From positions 1 through 31,647 of the IMG/VR virus record IMGVR_UViG_3300020141_000899: DNA of 31,647 nucleotides, one strand, 5' to 3'. Positions 13,137-18,556 of the stretch are shown piece by piece. Source of the DNA: a virus. Below the pieces are notes generated by a model. It was not told the DNA's origin and searched no databases. It saw only the letters and a list, made by a program, of their open reading frames with translations. Within the stretch, counting starts at the first letter, position 1; each line of letters begins with the position of its first letter. A program made the position numbers and the translations under genes.

Positions 13137-13310
13137 ATGTCCGTTGCATATCATCAAGCACAGAAGCAAAAGTATCGTGTGACTATTGAATTAGAGGTCC
13201 TCAGTGACTTTGACCCGCACAATTTGGACTGGGAGAAGATCTTTGACCTCGAACCCGCAGAGAAGGTGTCAGCCTATGTTGAGTCACTCAGTGTACCTGA
13301 TAGATGGTAA
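13137..13310 (+). CDS. Small early protein (57 aa)
   Basis: MSVAYHQAQKQKYRVTIELE..., 57 aa. A strand (KYRVTIELEVLSDF) is followed by PHNLDWEKIFDLEPAEKVSAYVESL, a strand-helix layout I associate with small conserved cyanophage proteins but cannot name. Unlike its early neighbours it has a consensus Shine-Dalgarno (AGGAG, seven bases before ATG) and a consensus promoter, and its codons are more GC-rich (CCG, CTC, GCC). This suggests strong early expression and a different origin or selection. It stands alone between two noncoding stretches. Confidence 0.7.
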   Translation: MSVAYHQAQKQKYRVTIELEVLSDFDPHNLDWEKIFDLEPAEKVSAYVESLSVPDRW

Positions 13311-13325
13311 TTGCGTTCTTAAGTG

Positions 13326-13333
13326 TATAAATA
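13326..13333 (+). promoter_or_regulatory. Late promoter TATAAATA
   Basis: Exact match to the T4-type late promoter octamer, 15 bp after the stop of the preceding gene. No reading frame follows for about 400 bp, so it probably drives a noncoding transcript. Confidence 0.55.
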
Positions 13334-13338
13334 ACCTC

Positions 13339-13632
13339 ATAAGAGACTAACATTAAACGACAGAACATTCAGCACAATTCTATACCTAGAAAGCACAACA
13401 GACAGTTAACCTGGTGAGATAAGTCTTTCGCTTTGGATCATTAGAATTCCCTGCTACATTCCGTCAATAATTGTTACTATCTTATGAGTTGATTCGTTTA
13501 TATTATACAGGCGTACAGGGTTTAATGCTAGTGTTCCCAATTTGCCGCATCGATGTGAAATAGGTTATCAGGTTAAGGTATATCCAAGAACTTAAGTATC
13601 CAAAAAAGCAGTGTACTTTTTGGAGATTTTTT
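13339..13632 (+). ncRNA. Candidate late noncoding RNA
   Basis: About 295 nt bounded by the TATAAATA box at 13326 and a terminator hairpin at 13599-13632. ATG-initiated frames checked on the + strand stop within a few codons (for example ATG AGT TGA; a 12-codon frame from an ATG near 13525). No tRNA T-loop was seen. The remaining 13633-13671 bases hold only the TACAATCTCTTACG lead-in to cassette 11. The evidence is architecture only; the 5' end is inferred. Confidence 0.35.
13599..13632 (+). terminator. Intrinsic terminator
   Basis: Stem TCCAAAAA (13599-13606) with TTTTTGGA (13617-13624), 10-nt loop, followed by GA and a run of six T (13627-13632). The stem is AT-rich, so termination may be partial. 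Confidence 0.5.
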
Positions 13633-13671
13633 GCTGTCTGGATTTATACTCATAATCTACAATCTCTTACG

Positions 13672-13707
13672 TATTAAAGTTAGGATCGTCCAAAGTGTCT
13701 CTATAGT
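13672..13707 (+). promoter_or_regulatory. Promoter cassette copy 11 (GTGTAG type)
   Basis: TTAGGA at 13680-13685 and TATAGT at 13702-13707. The lead-in TACAATCTCTTACGTATT is shared with copy 13, so these two copies are longer repeats than the rest. Confidence 0.75.
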
Positions 13708-13739
13708 GTAGAGACCAATCAAAACCAACTTTCTTCTAA

Positions 13740-13994
13740 ATGACTACTTCCTACCAACGCAATGCTCTTGATATCTCCTATAACGGTTGGGAGAACTATG
13801 AGACCTGGAATGTAGCTCTCTGGATCAACAATGAGGAGGGTCTGTATCACCTTGCTATGGGGTGTGGTGATTATGAAACCTTTGTAGATTGTCTCTACAA
13901 TGAGTATGGAGTGAATGAAACAAAGGACGGAGTTAAGTTTGCCGACCCCAAAGTTAACGTGGTTCAGATTAACTCTGACGTGTTCGATTTCTAA
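13740..13994 (+). CDS. Small phage protein with NGWENYETWNVALWI motif
   Basis: An 84-aa acidic protein. The motif NGWENYETWNVALWINN at residues 15-31 resembles the YETW-type small phage domain (DUF7249-like, from memory), found across unrelated phages and of unknown function. A middle helical section (LYHLAMGCGDYETFVDCLYNEYG) and a beta-rich C-terminus (VKFADPKVNVVQINSDVF) follow. It has its own cassette promoter 32 nt upstream and ends just before cassette 12, so it is a single-gene module. Confidence 0.65.
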   Translation: MTTSYQRNALDISYNGWENYETWNVALWINNEEGLYHLAMGCGDYETFVDCLYNEYGVNETKDGVKFADPKVNVVQINSDVFDF

Positions 13995-13996
13995 GG

Positions 13997-14032
13997 TATT
14001 AAAGTTAGGATCGTCCAAAGTGTCTCTATAGT
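13997..14032 (+). promoter_or_regulatory. Promoter cassette copy 12 (GTGTAG type)
   Basis: TTAGGA at 14005-14010 and TATAGT at 14027-14032, starting two bases after the upstream stop codon. Downstream sequence is GTGTAGGGACC. Confidence 0.75.
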
Positions 14033-14065
14033 GTAGGGACCAATCAACCCCACTTATTTGTGATC

Positions 14066-14254
14066 ATGACAGTCTCTGAGTTTGCTTCGTTGTCTACACT
14101 GGATCTCGCAATTGCTGAAGTCCAGGGTAAGATAAAGGTCACACGGTTAGCATCAGCAAAACCCCGTAAGTCAGATCTAATTCTATCACAAACTAAGGGG
14201 AATCGTTGTAGAACTAACCGTTCCAGTGGTACTAACTTTGTAACACAAGTTTGA
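14066..14254 (+). CDS. Small basic hypothetical protein
   Basis: A 62-aa protein. The N-terminal half (MTVSEFASLSTLDLAIAEVQ) is helical, and the second half is basic and probably disordered (KVTRLASAKPRKSDLILSQ, KGNRCRTNRSS). The ATG at 14066 is preferred to the GTG two codons earlier. A basic tail suggests nucleic-acid contact, without further support. Single-gene module between cassettes 12 and 13. Confidence 0.5.
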   Translation: MTVSEFASLSTLDLAIAEVQGKIKVTRLASAKPRKSDLILSQTKGNRCRTNRSSGTNFVTQV

Positions 14255-14267
14255 TTTATTAAGTTAC

Positions 14268-14290
14268 ACGTAAGTTACAATCTCTTACGT
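14268..14290 (+). other. Stem-loop directly upstream of cassette 13
   Basis: Perfect 7-bp inverted repeat ACGTAAG / CTTACGT with a 9-nt loop, ending at the base before ATTAAAG of copy 13. There is no T-run, so a simple terminator is unlikely. The combination of stem-loop and promoter resembles the PeSL cassettes of T4-type phages. Confidence 0.5.
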
Positions 14291-14325
14291 ATTAAAGTTA
14301 GGATCGTCCAAAGTGTTTCTATAGT
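14291..14325 (+). promoter_or_regulatory. Promoter cassette copy 13 (last copy)
   Basis: TTAGGA at 14298-14303 and TATAGT at 14320-14325. No further copy occurs in the rest of the window. Confidence 0.75.
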
Positions 14326-14351
14326 GTAGAGACCAACCAACCTCAAATCTT

Positions 14352-14543
14352 ATGATCTTCCCTAACACTGAAACCCGTCCATTCTTCGTAGAACAAAGTA
14401 AGTCTGGAAGGTGGAATGTGTGGGTCTATCAGAGAGCAACTGATGAAGGTCACAAGTATTCTGTACAGCAGACATTAAAGCACCCTGATGATGCTTACTC
14501 CTGGGGACTGAATTACATCAACAACGTAACAAAGTCTTATTAA
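14352..14543 (+). CDS. Small protein, WNVWVY-type family member B
   Basis: A 63-aa protein, MIFPNTETRPFFVEQSKSGR.... The RWNVWVYQRATD motif at residues 20-31 and the C-terminal DDAYSWGLNYINN helix match the layout of the protein at 10711-10935. The pair is probably paralogous, each in its own cassette-driven module. Unknown function; predicted as a beta hairpin plus helix. Confidence 0.6.
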   Translation: MIFPNTETRPFFVEQSKSGRWNVWVYQRATDEGHKYSVQQTLKHPDDAYSWGLNYINNVTKSY

Positions 14544-14583
14544 GTTACACTCACTCGTTCTTCACTAACTAACACCTTTCATC

Positions 14584-14829
14584 ATGAAAACCTCCACTAA
14601 GTATACCATCAAACTCAACGATGAAGAGATGAGTATGCTCCGTGATCTTGTGCGGATTGGTATGCGCTCGAAGTATTATCAGGACTTTGTGAGTTATGAA
14701 TGCGACGACATTGATATGGAAGTTAATCAGCAGGATATTACTCTTGCTGTTACTCAATTCGTCAACCTTTGCTCATCTAGTCCAATCGAAAGTTTGATGG
14801 ATAAGTACATCTTCGAAGGTGCAGAGTAA
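14584..14829 (+). CDS. Small acidic hypothetical protein
   Basis: An 81-aa protein with KYTIKLNDEEMSMLRDLVRIG at the start. This resembles the strand-then-helix start of DNA-binding-like or DUF-type small phage proteins. It is followed by an acidic middle (YECDDIDMEVNQQD) and a C-terminal helix. The leader CTAACACCTTTCATC has no Shine-Dalgarno. The upstream spacer holds a second copy of TTATTAAGTTACAC (14537-14550; first at 14256-14269). Confidence 0.6.
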   Translation: MKTSTKYTIKLNDEEMSMLRDLVRIGMRSKYYQDFVSYECDDIDMEVNQQDITLAVTQFVNLCSSSPIESLMDKYIFEGAE

Positions 14830-14907
14830 GCATCACACAAGGGAATGAGATGCGCCCCATAAAGACACTCAGTACACACACAGTTTCTTACTCTTTTCTT
14901 TCTTATT

Positions 14908-15042
14908 ATGACTCTCTCAGTTGCACTTAGTCTCCTTGCACAAGGTAACAACGGTGATGAAATCTTGACTATCCTGAATACACTTGTTTCTGATATTGAG
15001 CAGGAAGGTATTAACAGTTGCGCGGAGGTCTTCGAGGTCTGA
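14908..15042 (+). CDS. Tiny protein (44 aa)
   Basis: MTLSVALSLLAQGNNGDEIL..., 44 aa, a helical, mildly hydrophobic protein (LSVALSLLAQGNNGDEILTILNTLV) with an acidic end. The leader is pyrimidine-rich (CTTTTCTTTCTTATT), with no Shine-Dalgarno. Upstream at 14830-14907 no gene is seen. Confidence 0.5.
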   Translation: MTLSVALSLLAQGNNGDEILTILNTLVSDIEQEGINSCAEVFEV

Positions 15043-15056
15043 ATATAACTCTCTGT

Positions 15057-15084
15057 GTGCCCTCTGGTTGACTCCGGAGGGCAC
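15057..15084 (+). terminator. Strong GC-rich hairpin at the end of the early region
   Basis: An 11-bp stem (15057-15067 with 15074-15084, one G-U pair) and a 6-nt loop TTGACT. It has no clear T-run, but the stem is very stable. It closes the accessory region. The next 15085-15240 has no gene; it contains a G-rich segment (15134-15158) and AAATCGACC twice. Confidence 0.55.
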
Positions 15085-15240
15085 TTATGTTAGACTTTGG
15101 CAGTATACCCCTGAGAGCAGTGTTTTGCCCTTGGGGGCGTTGCGGTGCGGGGGGCGTTATTAAAAATCGACCACTACCCTAACCTACAGAGGTGACAAAT
15201 CGACCTCTAAATATCAATCTCATAAAATTTTTCCGGAAGT

Positions 15241-15399
15241 ATGATAAGTCCTCGAAACCCCCGCAGATATAATCGTAGGAAACCTTATTGGAATTTCTAT
15301 AGAGTTGTACTTGCAGGGTGGGTAATAAGATATCCAAAAATTGTGTGGATGCCTATTGGATTTTTAATAGTATTGATATATAATGCGGTAGTAAATTAA
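15241..15399 (+). CDS. Small membrane protein (52 aa)
   Basis: MISPRNPRRYNRRKPYWNFY... The first 20 residues are strongly basic, followed by RVVLAGWVIRYPKIVWMP and a hydrophobic segment IGFLIVLIYNAVV to the end, consistent with a single-pass inner-membrane protein with the N-terminus inside. GGAAG lies immediately before the ATG. Such short basic membrane proteins occur in cyanophages. Function unknown. Confidence 0.6.
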   Translation: MISPRNPRRYNRRKPYWNFYRVVLAGWVIRYPKIVWMPIGFLIVLIYNAVVN

Positions 15400-15440
15400 G
15401 ATTTGCTACAAAAAATTTCTCAAAATATTTTTCACCCCGC

Positions 15441-15632
15441 ATGGAAAAAATATACCACATATATGCAAAGGATAGATGTTTATTTCATTCTATCAAAGAA
15501 GAAGAATTTGGAGTTACGTGGAAAACATTAAACAATATGGTTGGTTTAATGAAAACTGATTATAAAATAGAAGACTTGTCATATGAAGAGTTATCTGTAA
15601 ATAAACTCATATCACTAAACTCTTCTTATTGA
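15441..15632 (+). CDS. Small conserved-type phage protein (63 aa)
   Basis: MEKIYHIYAKDRCLFHSIKE... has a strand-rich start and a helical rest (EEEFGVTWKTLNNMVGLMKTDY, EDLSYEELSVNKLISL). I recognise the general pattern from T4-like cyanophages (YHIYAK...LNNMVGLMKTDY) but can give no function. A weak leader precedes the ATG. Confidence 0.65.
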   Translation: MEKIYHIYAKDRCLFHSIKEEEFGVTWKTLNNMVGLMKTDYKIEDLSYEELSVNKLISLNSSY

Positions 15633-15681
15633 CAAAACCATATATACCTGATAAAATTGATCTGAGGTTTAAAAATAACCT

Positions 15682-16158
15682 ATGTCTCTATTAGAAAAAT
15701 TTTATAATAAACTGCCAGATATTCTTAACGAAAATTGTTGTTGGGAATGGAAAGGAACAATTGATGCCTATGGGTATGGAAATTTTTCATATAAAGGAAA
15801 AACTGTAAAATCTCATAGATTAATGTATGAAGTATACTACGCCGAACCATTAGAAAATCTTCATTGCCTTCATAAGTGCGATAATAGAAAATGTGTAAAT
15901 CCTTTACATTTATTTTCCGGAACAAATCTTGATAATATGAAAGATAAAGTTCAAAAAGGTAGATGTTATACTGGAAATCAAAAAGGAGAAAATAATGGAG
16001 GATCAAAACTTACTGATAACCAAGTAAGAGAAATTAGAAAGTTGTATATCTCAAAAAAATATACAACTTTAAAACTTGGAGAAATGTATAATGTTCATCG
16101 TTCTACAATCTCTTATATCATAAACAACAAAACTTATAAGCATTTATTGGAGGATTAA
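15682..16158 (+). CDS. Free-standing HNH endonuclease (homing type)
   Basis: A 158-aa HNH nuclease. CWEWKGTIDAYGYGNFSYKGK at 20-40 and H45-R46 precede the zinc/HNH core: LHKCDN at 63-68 and CVNPLHL at 71-77, followed by GTNLDNMKDKVQKGR. The C-terminus (KLTDNQVREIRKLY...HRSTISYIIN, about 110-150) looks like a helix-turn-helix that would set DNA-target specificity. Free-standing HNH genes of this type sit between phage genes as mobile elements, cutting phage DNA to spread. It lies between two phage genes in an AT-rich stretch with no Shine-Dalgarno, and the gene behind it starts from GTG with a strong GGAGG three bases after its stop. Confidence 0.8.
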   Translation: MSLLEKFYNKLPDILNENCCWEWKGTIDAYGYGNFSYKGKTVKSHRLMYEVYYAEPLENLHCLHKCDNRKCVNPLHLFSGTNLDNMKDKVQKGRCYTGNQKGENNGGSKLTDNQVREIRKLYISKKYTTLKLGEMYNVHRSTISYIINNKTYKHLLED

Positions 16159-16161
16159 TTC

Positions 16162-16929
16162 GTGGCTCGTGGTTTCACAGTTAAAGCAGCAGCACCTACT
16201 CCCAAGACTGAAGATTGGGACTATGTAGCAATTAAGGAAAGAATGAAAGGAAAAAGCATTGTTTTCTGTCTCCCCGGCAGAGGATGTTCTTTTATCTTTC
16301 TCAAAGCATTTGTACAACTTTGTTTTGATTTAGTTCAAAATGGAATGAGTATTCAAATCTCACAAGATTACTCATCAATGGTAAACTTTGCAAGATGTAA
16401 GTGTCTCGGAGCAAATGTTCTTCGTGGACCTAAACAAATTCCATGGGACGGAAAACTTCAGTATGATTATCAACTTTGGATTGACTCGGATATTGTCTTT
16501 GACTCTAACAAGTTCTGGCAACTCTGTGATATGTCTCTGAATGCAGAAGGAGAAGAAAAGGAAATCGTTGGTGGTTGGTATGCAACAGAAGATGGACACA
16601 CAACCTCTGTCGCACACTGGTTAGAAGAAGATGATTTCCGCAAGAATGGTGGAGTGATGAATCATGAAACTGTAGAGTCTATCAGCAAGCGTCGTAAACC
16701 TTTTACAGTTGATTACACTGGATTTGGTTGGGTGTTGATTAAGAAAGGAGTTTTTGAGAATCTTGAATATCCTTGGTTTGCTCCTAAGATGCAAGTATTT
16801 GAATCTGGTGCGGTTCAAGATATGTGTGGAGAGGATGTTTCATTCTGTCTTGATGCGATTGAGAAAGGTTTTGAGATTTGGTGTGACCCTCGGATTCGCG
16901 TGGGACATGAAAAGACTCGCATAATCTAA
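16162..16929 (+). CDS. Glycosyltransferase-like protein (GT-A type)
   Basis: A 255-aa protein starting at GTG, with GGAGG at the expected distance. LWIDSDIVFD has a DxD motif, D108-S-D110, that in GT-A glycosyltransferases binds a metal and nucleotide-sugar. CGEDVSFC near 220-227 resembles the late acidic motif, and RVGHEKTRII ends the protein. YTGFGWVLIKKGVF and GGWYAT are typical of the fold. It may glycosylate phage or host surface structures or DNA; the substrate cannot be read. The strong ribosome site immediately after the HNH gene suggests that the HNH was inserted upstream of an existing gene. Confidence 0.65.
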   Translation: MARGFTVKAAAPTPKTEDWDYVAIKERMKGKSIVFCLPGRGCSFIFLKAFVQLCFDLVQNGMSIQISQDYSSMVNFARCKCLGANVLRGPKQIPWDGKLQYDYQLWIDSDIVFDSNKFWQLCDMSLNAEGEEKEIVGGWYATEDGHTTSVAHWLEEDDFRKNGGVMNHETVESISKRRKPFTVDYTGFGWVLIKKGVFENLEYPWFAPKMQVFESGAVQDMCGEDVSFCLDAIEKGFEIWCDPRIRVGHEKTRII

Positions 16930-17081
16930 TGAGTAAACTTTACAATCTTTTATATAAAGGGCGTAAGATTTATACAAATATCAGCACAGAAGAATGTGCT
17001 GATATTCTTCAAGAATTCTCTGAGCGTTATTTCTCCGGAGAAAATATTAATCCTAATGAACTAGAAATGGAGGATCTTTAA
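16929..17081 (+). CDS. Small phage protein (50 aa)
   Basis: MSKLYNLLYKGRKIYTNIST... has a basic start and an acidic end (YFSGENINPNELEMEDL). The start overlaps the upstream stop by one base (TAATG) and its stop overlaps the next start the same way, so translation is coupled. AATGGAGGATC near its end is the Shine-Dalgarno of the next gene. Function unknown. Confidence 0.65.
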   Translation: MSKLYNLLYKGRKIYTNISTEECADILQEFSERYFSGENINPNELEMEDL

Positions 17082-17227
17082 TGGCATCTAAAGGTGGTAT
17101 GAATAAGACGGTGTTTGAATCAGGAACACCTAAGAAAACTCGTCAAGGAAGAAGTGCTCGTACATTGCTTTCAGCAACTTCTCGCAATGGAAAACAAAAG
17201 AAATATAGAGGACAAGGAAAAGGTTAA
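17081..17227 (+). CDS. Small basic phage protein (48 aa)
   Basis: MASKGGMNKTVFESGTPKKT..., a very basic 48-aa protein, with KKTRQGRSARTLLSATSRNG and KKYRGQGKG at the end. A GGAGG Shine-Dalgarno lies ahead and a strong terminator 13 bp behind. I recall small Lys/Arg-rich proteins ending in YRGQGK from T4-like cyanophages. It could bind nucleic acid; that is inferred from charge alone. Confidence 0.65.
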   Translation: MASKGGMNKTVFESGTPKKTRQGRSARTLLSATSRNGKQKKYRGQGKG

Positions 17228-17240
17228 GTAATATAGATAA

Positions 17241-17267
17241 ACCAGGGAGAAATCTCTGGTTTTTTTA
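17241..17267 (+). terminator. Intrinsic terminator
   Basis: An 8-bp stem 17241-17248 with 17253-17260, GAAA tetraloop, followed by seven T. It is a textbook rho-independent terminator after the 48-aa gene. Confidence 0.85.
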
Positions 17268-17281
17268 TTATTAAAAGGTTA

Positions 17282-17986
17282 ATGTCATATTTAAATCATA
17301 ATTTACCTACGTTTACATGTTATATTCGCAATGAGTTTCTCTATAATCATAAGAAAGGTCATGGTGAGGTAACTTTATGTGATGTGCATTCAGTAGCATC
17401 CTTAGAGAAGCACGTACCACTCTTTGAGACGTTTCTAGAGAATGGGGTTAACTGGACACGAAGACCTATTCATGCACTTTGTTGGAAACCTGATGCGCCA
17501 ATACCAAAATTAGAAGAGTGTATGTGGTGGGACTGCTTTTCACCATACATCGATGTTCAGATTCGATCAAGATTATCAGGTCTAAGAGCAGAATTAATTA
17601 ATTATAAAGGTGAAAAGAATGAAGGAGTATATCTTTTTACTCTTGATTGGTCTTGGGAGTCAAAATCAACTCTGAATACTAACTTCAGTGAGACACCAGA
17701 ACATAAATGTGCTCACTTTTTTAAAATGGATAATGGAAATTTCTACGCATATCCAAATAATAAAATTTTATGGTACGATGATGCATGGATAAAAAATAGA
17801 ATTACCAAAAATCCAGAGTACGAAATTGATTTAAATGAATATACCGTTGAAAATCGTCGCAAAATTGAGACTTCTGACGATTTTATGTATGAAATTATAG
17901 AAATTCGGGATAGCAACCCCGCAAAAAGTTCTGATTCAACTAATCAGGAGCAAAACAATGGAAATCAACCAGAAAAAAATGCTTAG
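17282..17986 (+). CDS. Conserved-type phage protein upstream of baseplate genes
   Basis: A 234-aa protein. It has an ordered-looking core (residues 1-175) with many aromatic residues: WTRRPIHALCWKPDAP, ECMWWDCFSPYIDVQI, FTLDWSWESKS, GNFYAYPNNKILWYDD. The C-terminal tail (about 205-234) is Asn/Ser/Gln-rich and probably disordered. I do not recognise it, but its position directly before gp25 in the structural region and its length suggest a virion- or assembly-linked role. No promoter box was seen directly ahead; it begins 14 bases after the terminator's T-run. Confidence 0.65.
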   Translation: MSYLNHNLPTFTCYIRNEFLYNHKKGHGEVTLCDVHSVASLEKHVPLFETFLENGVNWTRRPIHALCWKPDAPIPKLEECMWWDCFSPYIDVQIRSRLSGLRAELINYKGEKNEGVYLFTLDWSWESKSTLNTNFSETPEHKCAHFFKMDNGNFYAYPNNKILWYDDAWIKNRITKNPEYEIDLNEYTVENRRKIETSDDFMYEIIEIRDSNPAKSSDSTNQEQNNGNQPEKNA

Positions 17987-18128
17987 AGAGATTGCAAATG
18001 ATGATATAACACCCAAAAAACACGATTTTGTTGTCCAAAATGAAATTCATGAGAAAATTCGCAATGATGAAGACTATGATGACTGGGAATATGGTACTGA
18101 ACCACTTTATGAATCAAAAAATCGGTGA
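17958..18128 (+). CDS. Small acidic protein (56 aa) overlapping the preceding gene
   Basis: MEINQKKMLREIANDDITPK..., 56 aa, ending in an acidic aromatic stretch (RNDEDYDDWEYGTEPLYE). It overlaps the previous gene by 29 bp in another frame, and AGGAG at 17946-17950 supports its start. The late-promoter box for gp25 overlaps its last codons. Function unknown. Confidence 0.6.
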   Translation: MEINQKKMLREIANDDITPKKHDFVVQNEIHEKIRNDEDYDDWEYGTEPLYESKNR

Positions 18129-18134
18129 TAAATA
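18127..18134 (+). promoter_or_regulatory. Late promoter GATAAATA ahead of gp25
   Basis: Matches the NATAAATA late-promoter consensus of T4-like phages, 20 bp before the gp25 start. Probable late promoter for the baseplate cluster. Confidence 0.65.
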
Positions 18135-18154
18135 AGATAGAATTGTAATAATCA

Positions 18155-18556
18155 ATGCCTTTAGAAAGGGTAAGTCAAGGTTTTAGAGACATTAGTATGA
18201 CTTTTCAGAATAATCCTCTGAATAGTGATCTAATTGCTCTTAAAAATGAAACTGCAATTGCACGTTCGATAAGAAACATTGTATTTACTCTTCCTGGTGA
18301 AAAATTCTTCAATCCTAATTTTGGATCTAGAGTGAGTAGATCATTATTTGAAAATATTGATGAAATATCAGCATCAATTATTAATGATGAAATCAGAAAT
18401 TCGATTAATAATTTTGAACCAAGAGTTAGTTTAATAGATGTTCAAACAATTCCTGATTTTGATAATGGAGCATTTGATGTAATTATTATCTACAGAGTAG
18501 TTGGTGTTGATATTCCAGCACAACAGTTAGAGTTTGTTTTACAACCAACCAGATAA
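18155..18556 (+). CDS. 25: Baseplate wedge subunit gp25
   Basis: A 133-aa protein, close to T4 gp25 (about 132 aa). The fold is the gp25/lysozyme-like baseplate type. Typical features: NPLNSDLIALKNETAIARSIRNIVFT near 20-45, then LPGEKFFNPNFGSRVSRSLFENID, the family's hallmark. gp25 is a wedge component that helps join the wedge to the sheath-initiation end of the tail tube. A late promoter precedes it, and gp6 follows immediately after the stop, so co-expression is expected. Confidence 0.9.
   Translation: MPLERVSQGFRDISMTFQNNPLNSDLIALKNETAIARSIRNIVFTLPGEKFFNPNFGSRVSRSLFENIDEISASIINDEIRNSINNFEPRVSLIDVQTIPDFDNGAFDVIIIYRVVGVDIPAQQLEFVLQPTR

Noticed and set aside
12752-13189. Open frame of 145 codons over the AT-rich and DnaA-box region
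   Set aside because: It begins at the end of a terminator T-run, translates the repeated TGTGGAAAACCT boxes as low-complexity protein, and runs into the well-supported gene at 13137 with its own promoter and Shine-Dalgarno. Judged a chance frame.
13339-13632. A tRNA in the ORF-free segment
   Set aside because: No GGTTC-type T-arm or matching acceptor ends were found; short CCC and GGTT runs do not fold into a cloverleaf.
1350-14018. Minus-strand frames sharing a recurring IGTLWTILTLI-type peptide (for example near 4144, 8190, 9711, 11179, 11723)
   Set aside because: The shared peptide is simply the antisense translation of the repeated promoter cassette, not a protein family. All lie opposite strong + strand genes.
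1467-14325. A conserved hairpin inside the cassette (TAGG with CCTA)
   Set aside because: The pairing exists only in copies with CCTATAG. Copies with TCTATAG or CTTATAG break it, so it is not maintained.
1-14334. The repeated ~40-bp sequence as a CRISPR array
   Set aside because: Copies are separated by whole genes of variable length, not by uniform short spacers, and each ends in a promoter -10-like box.
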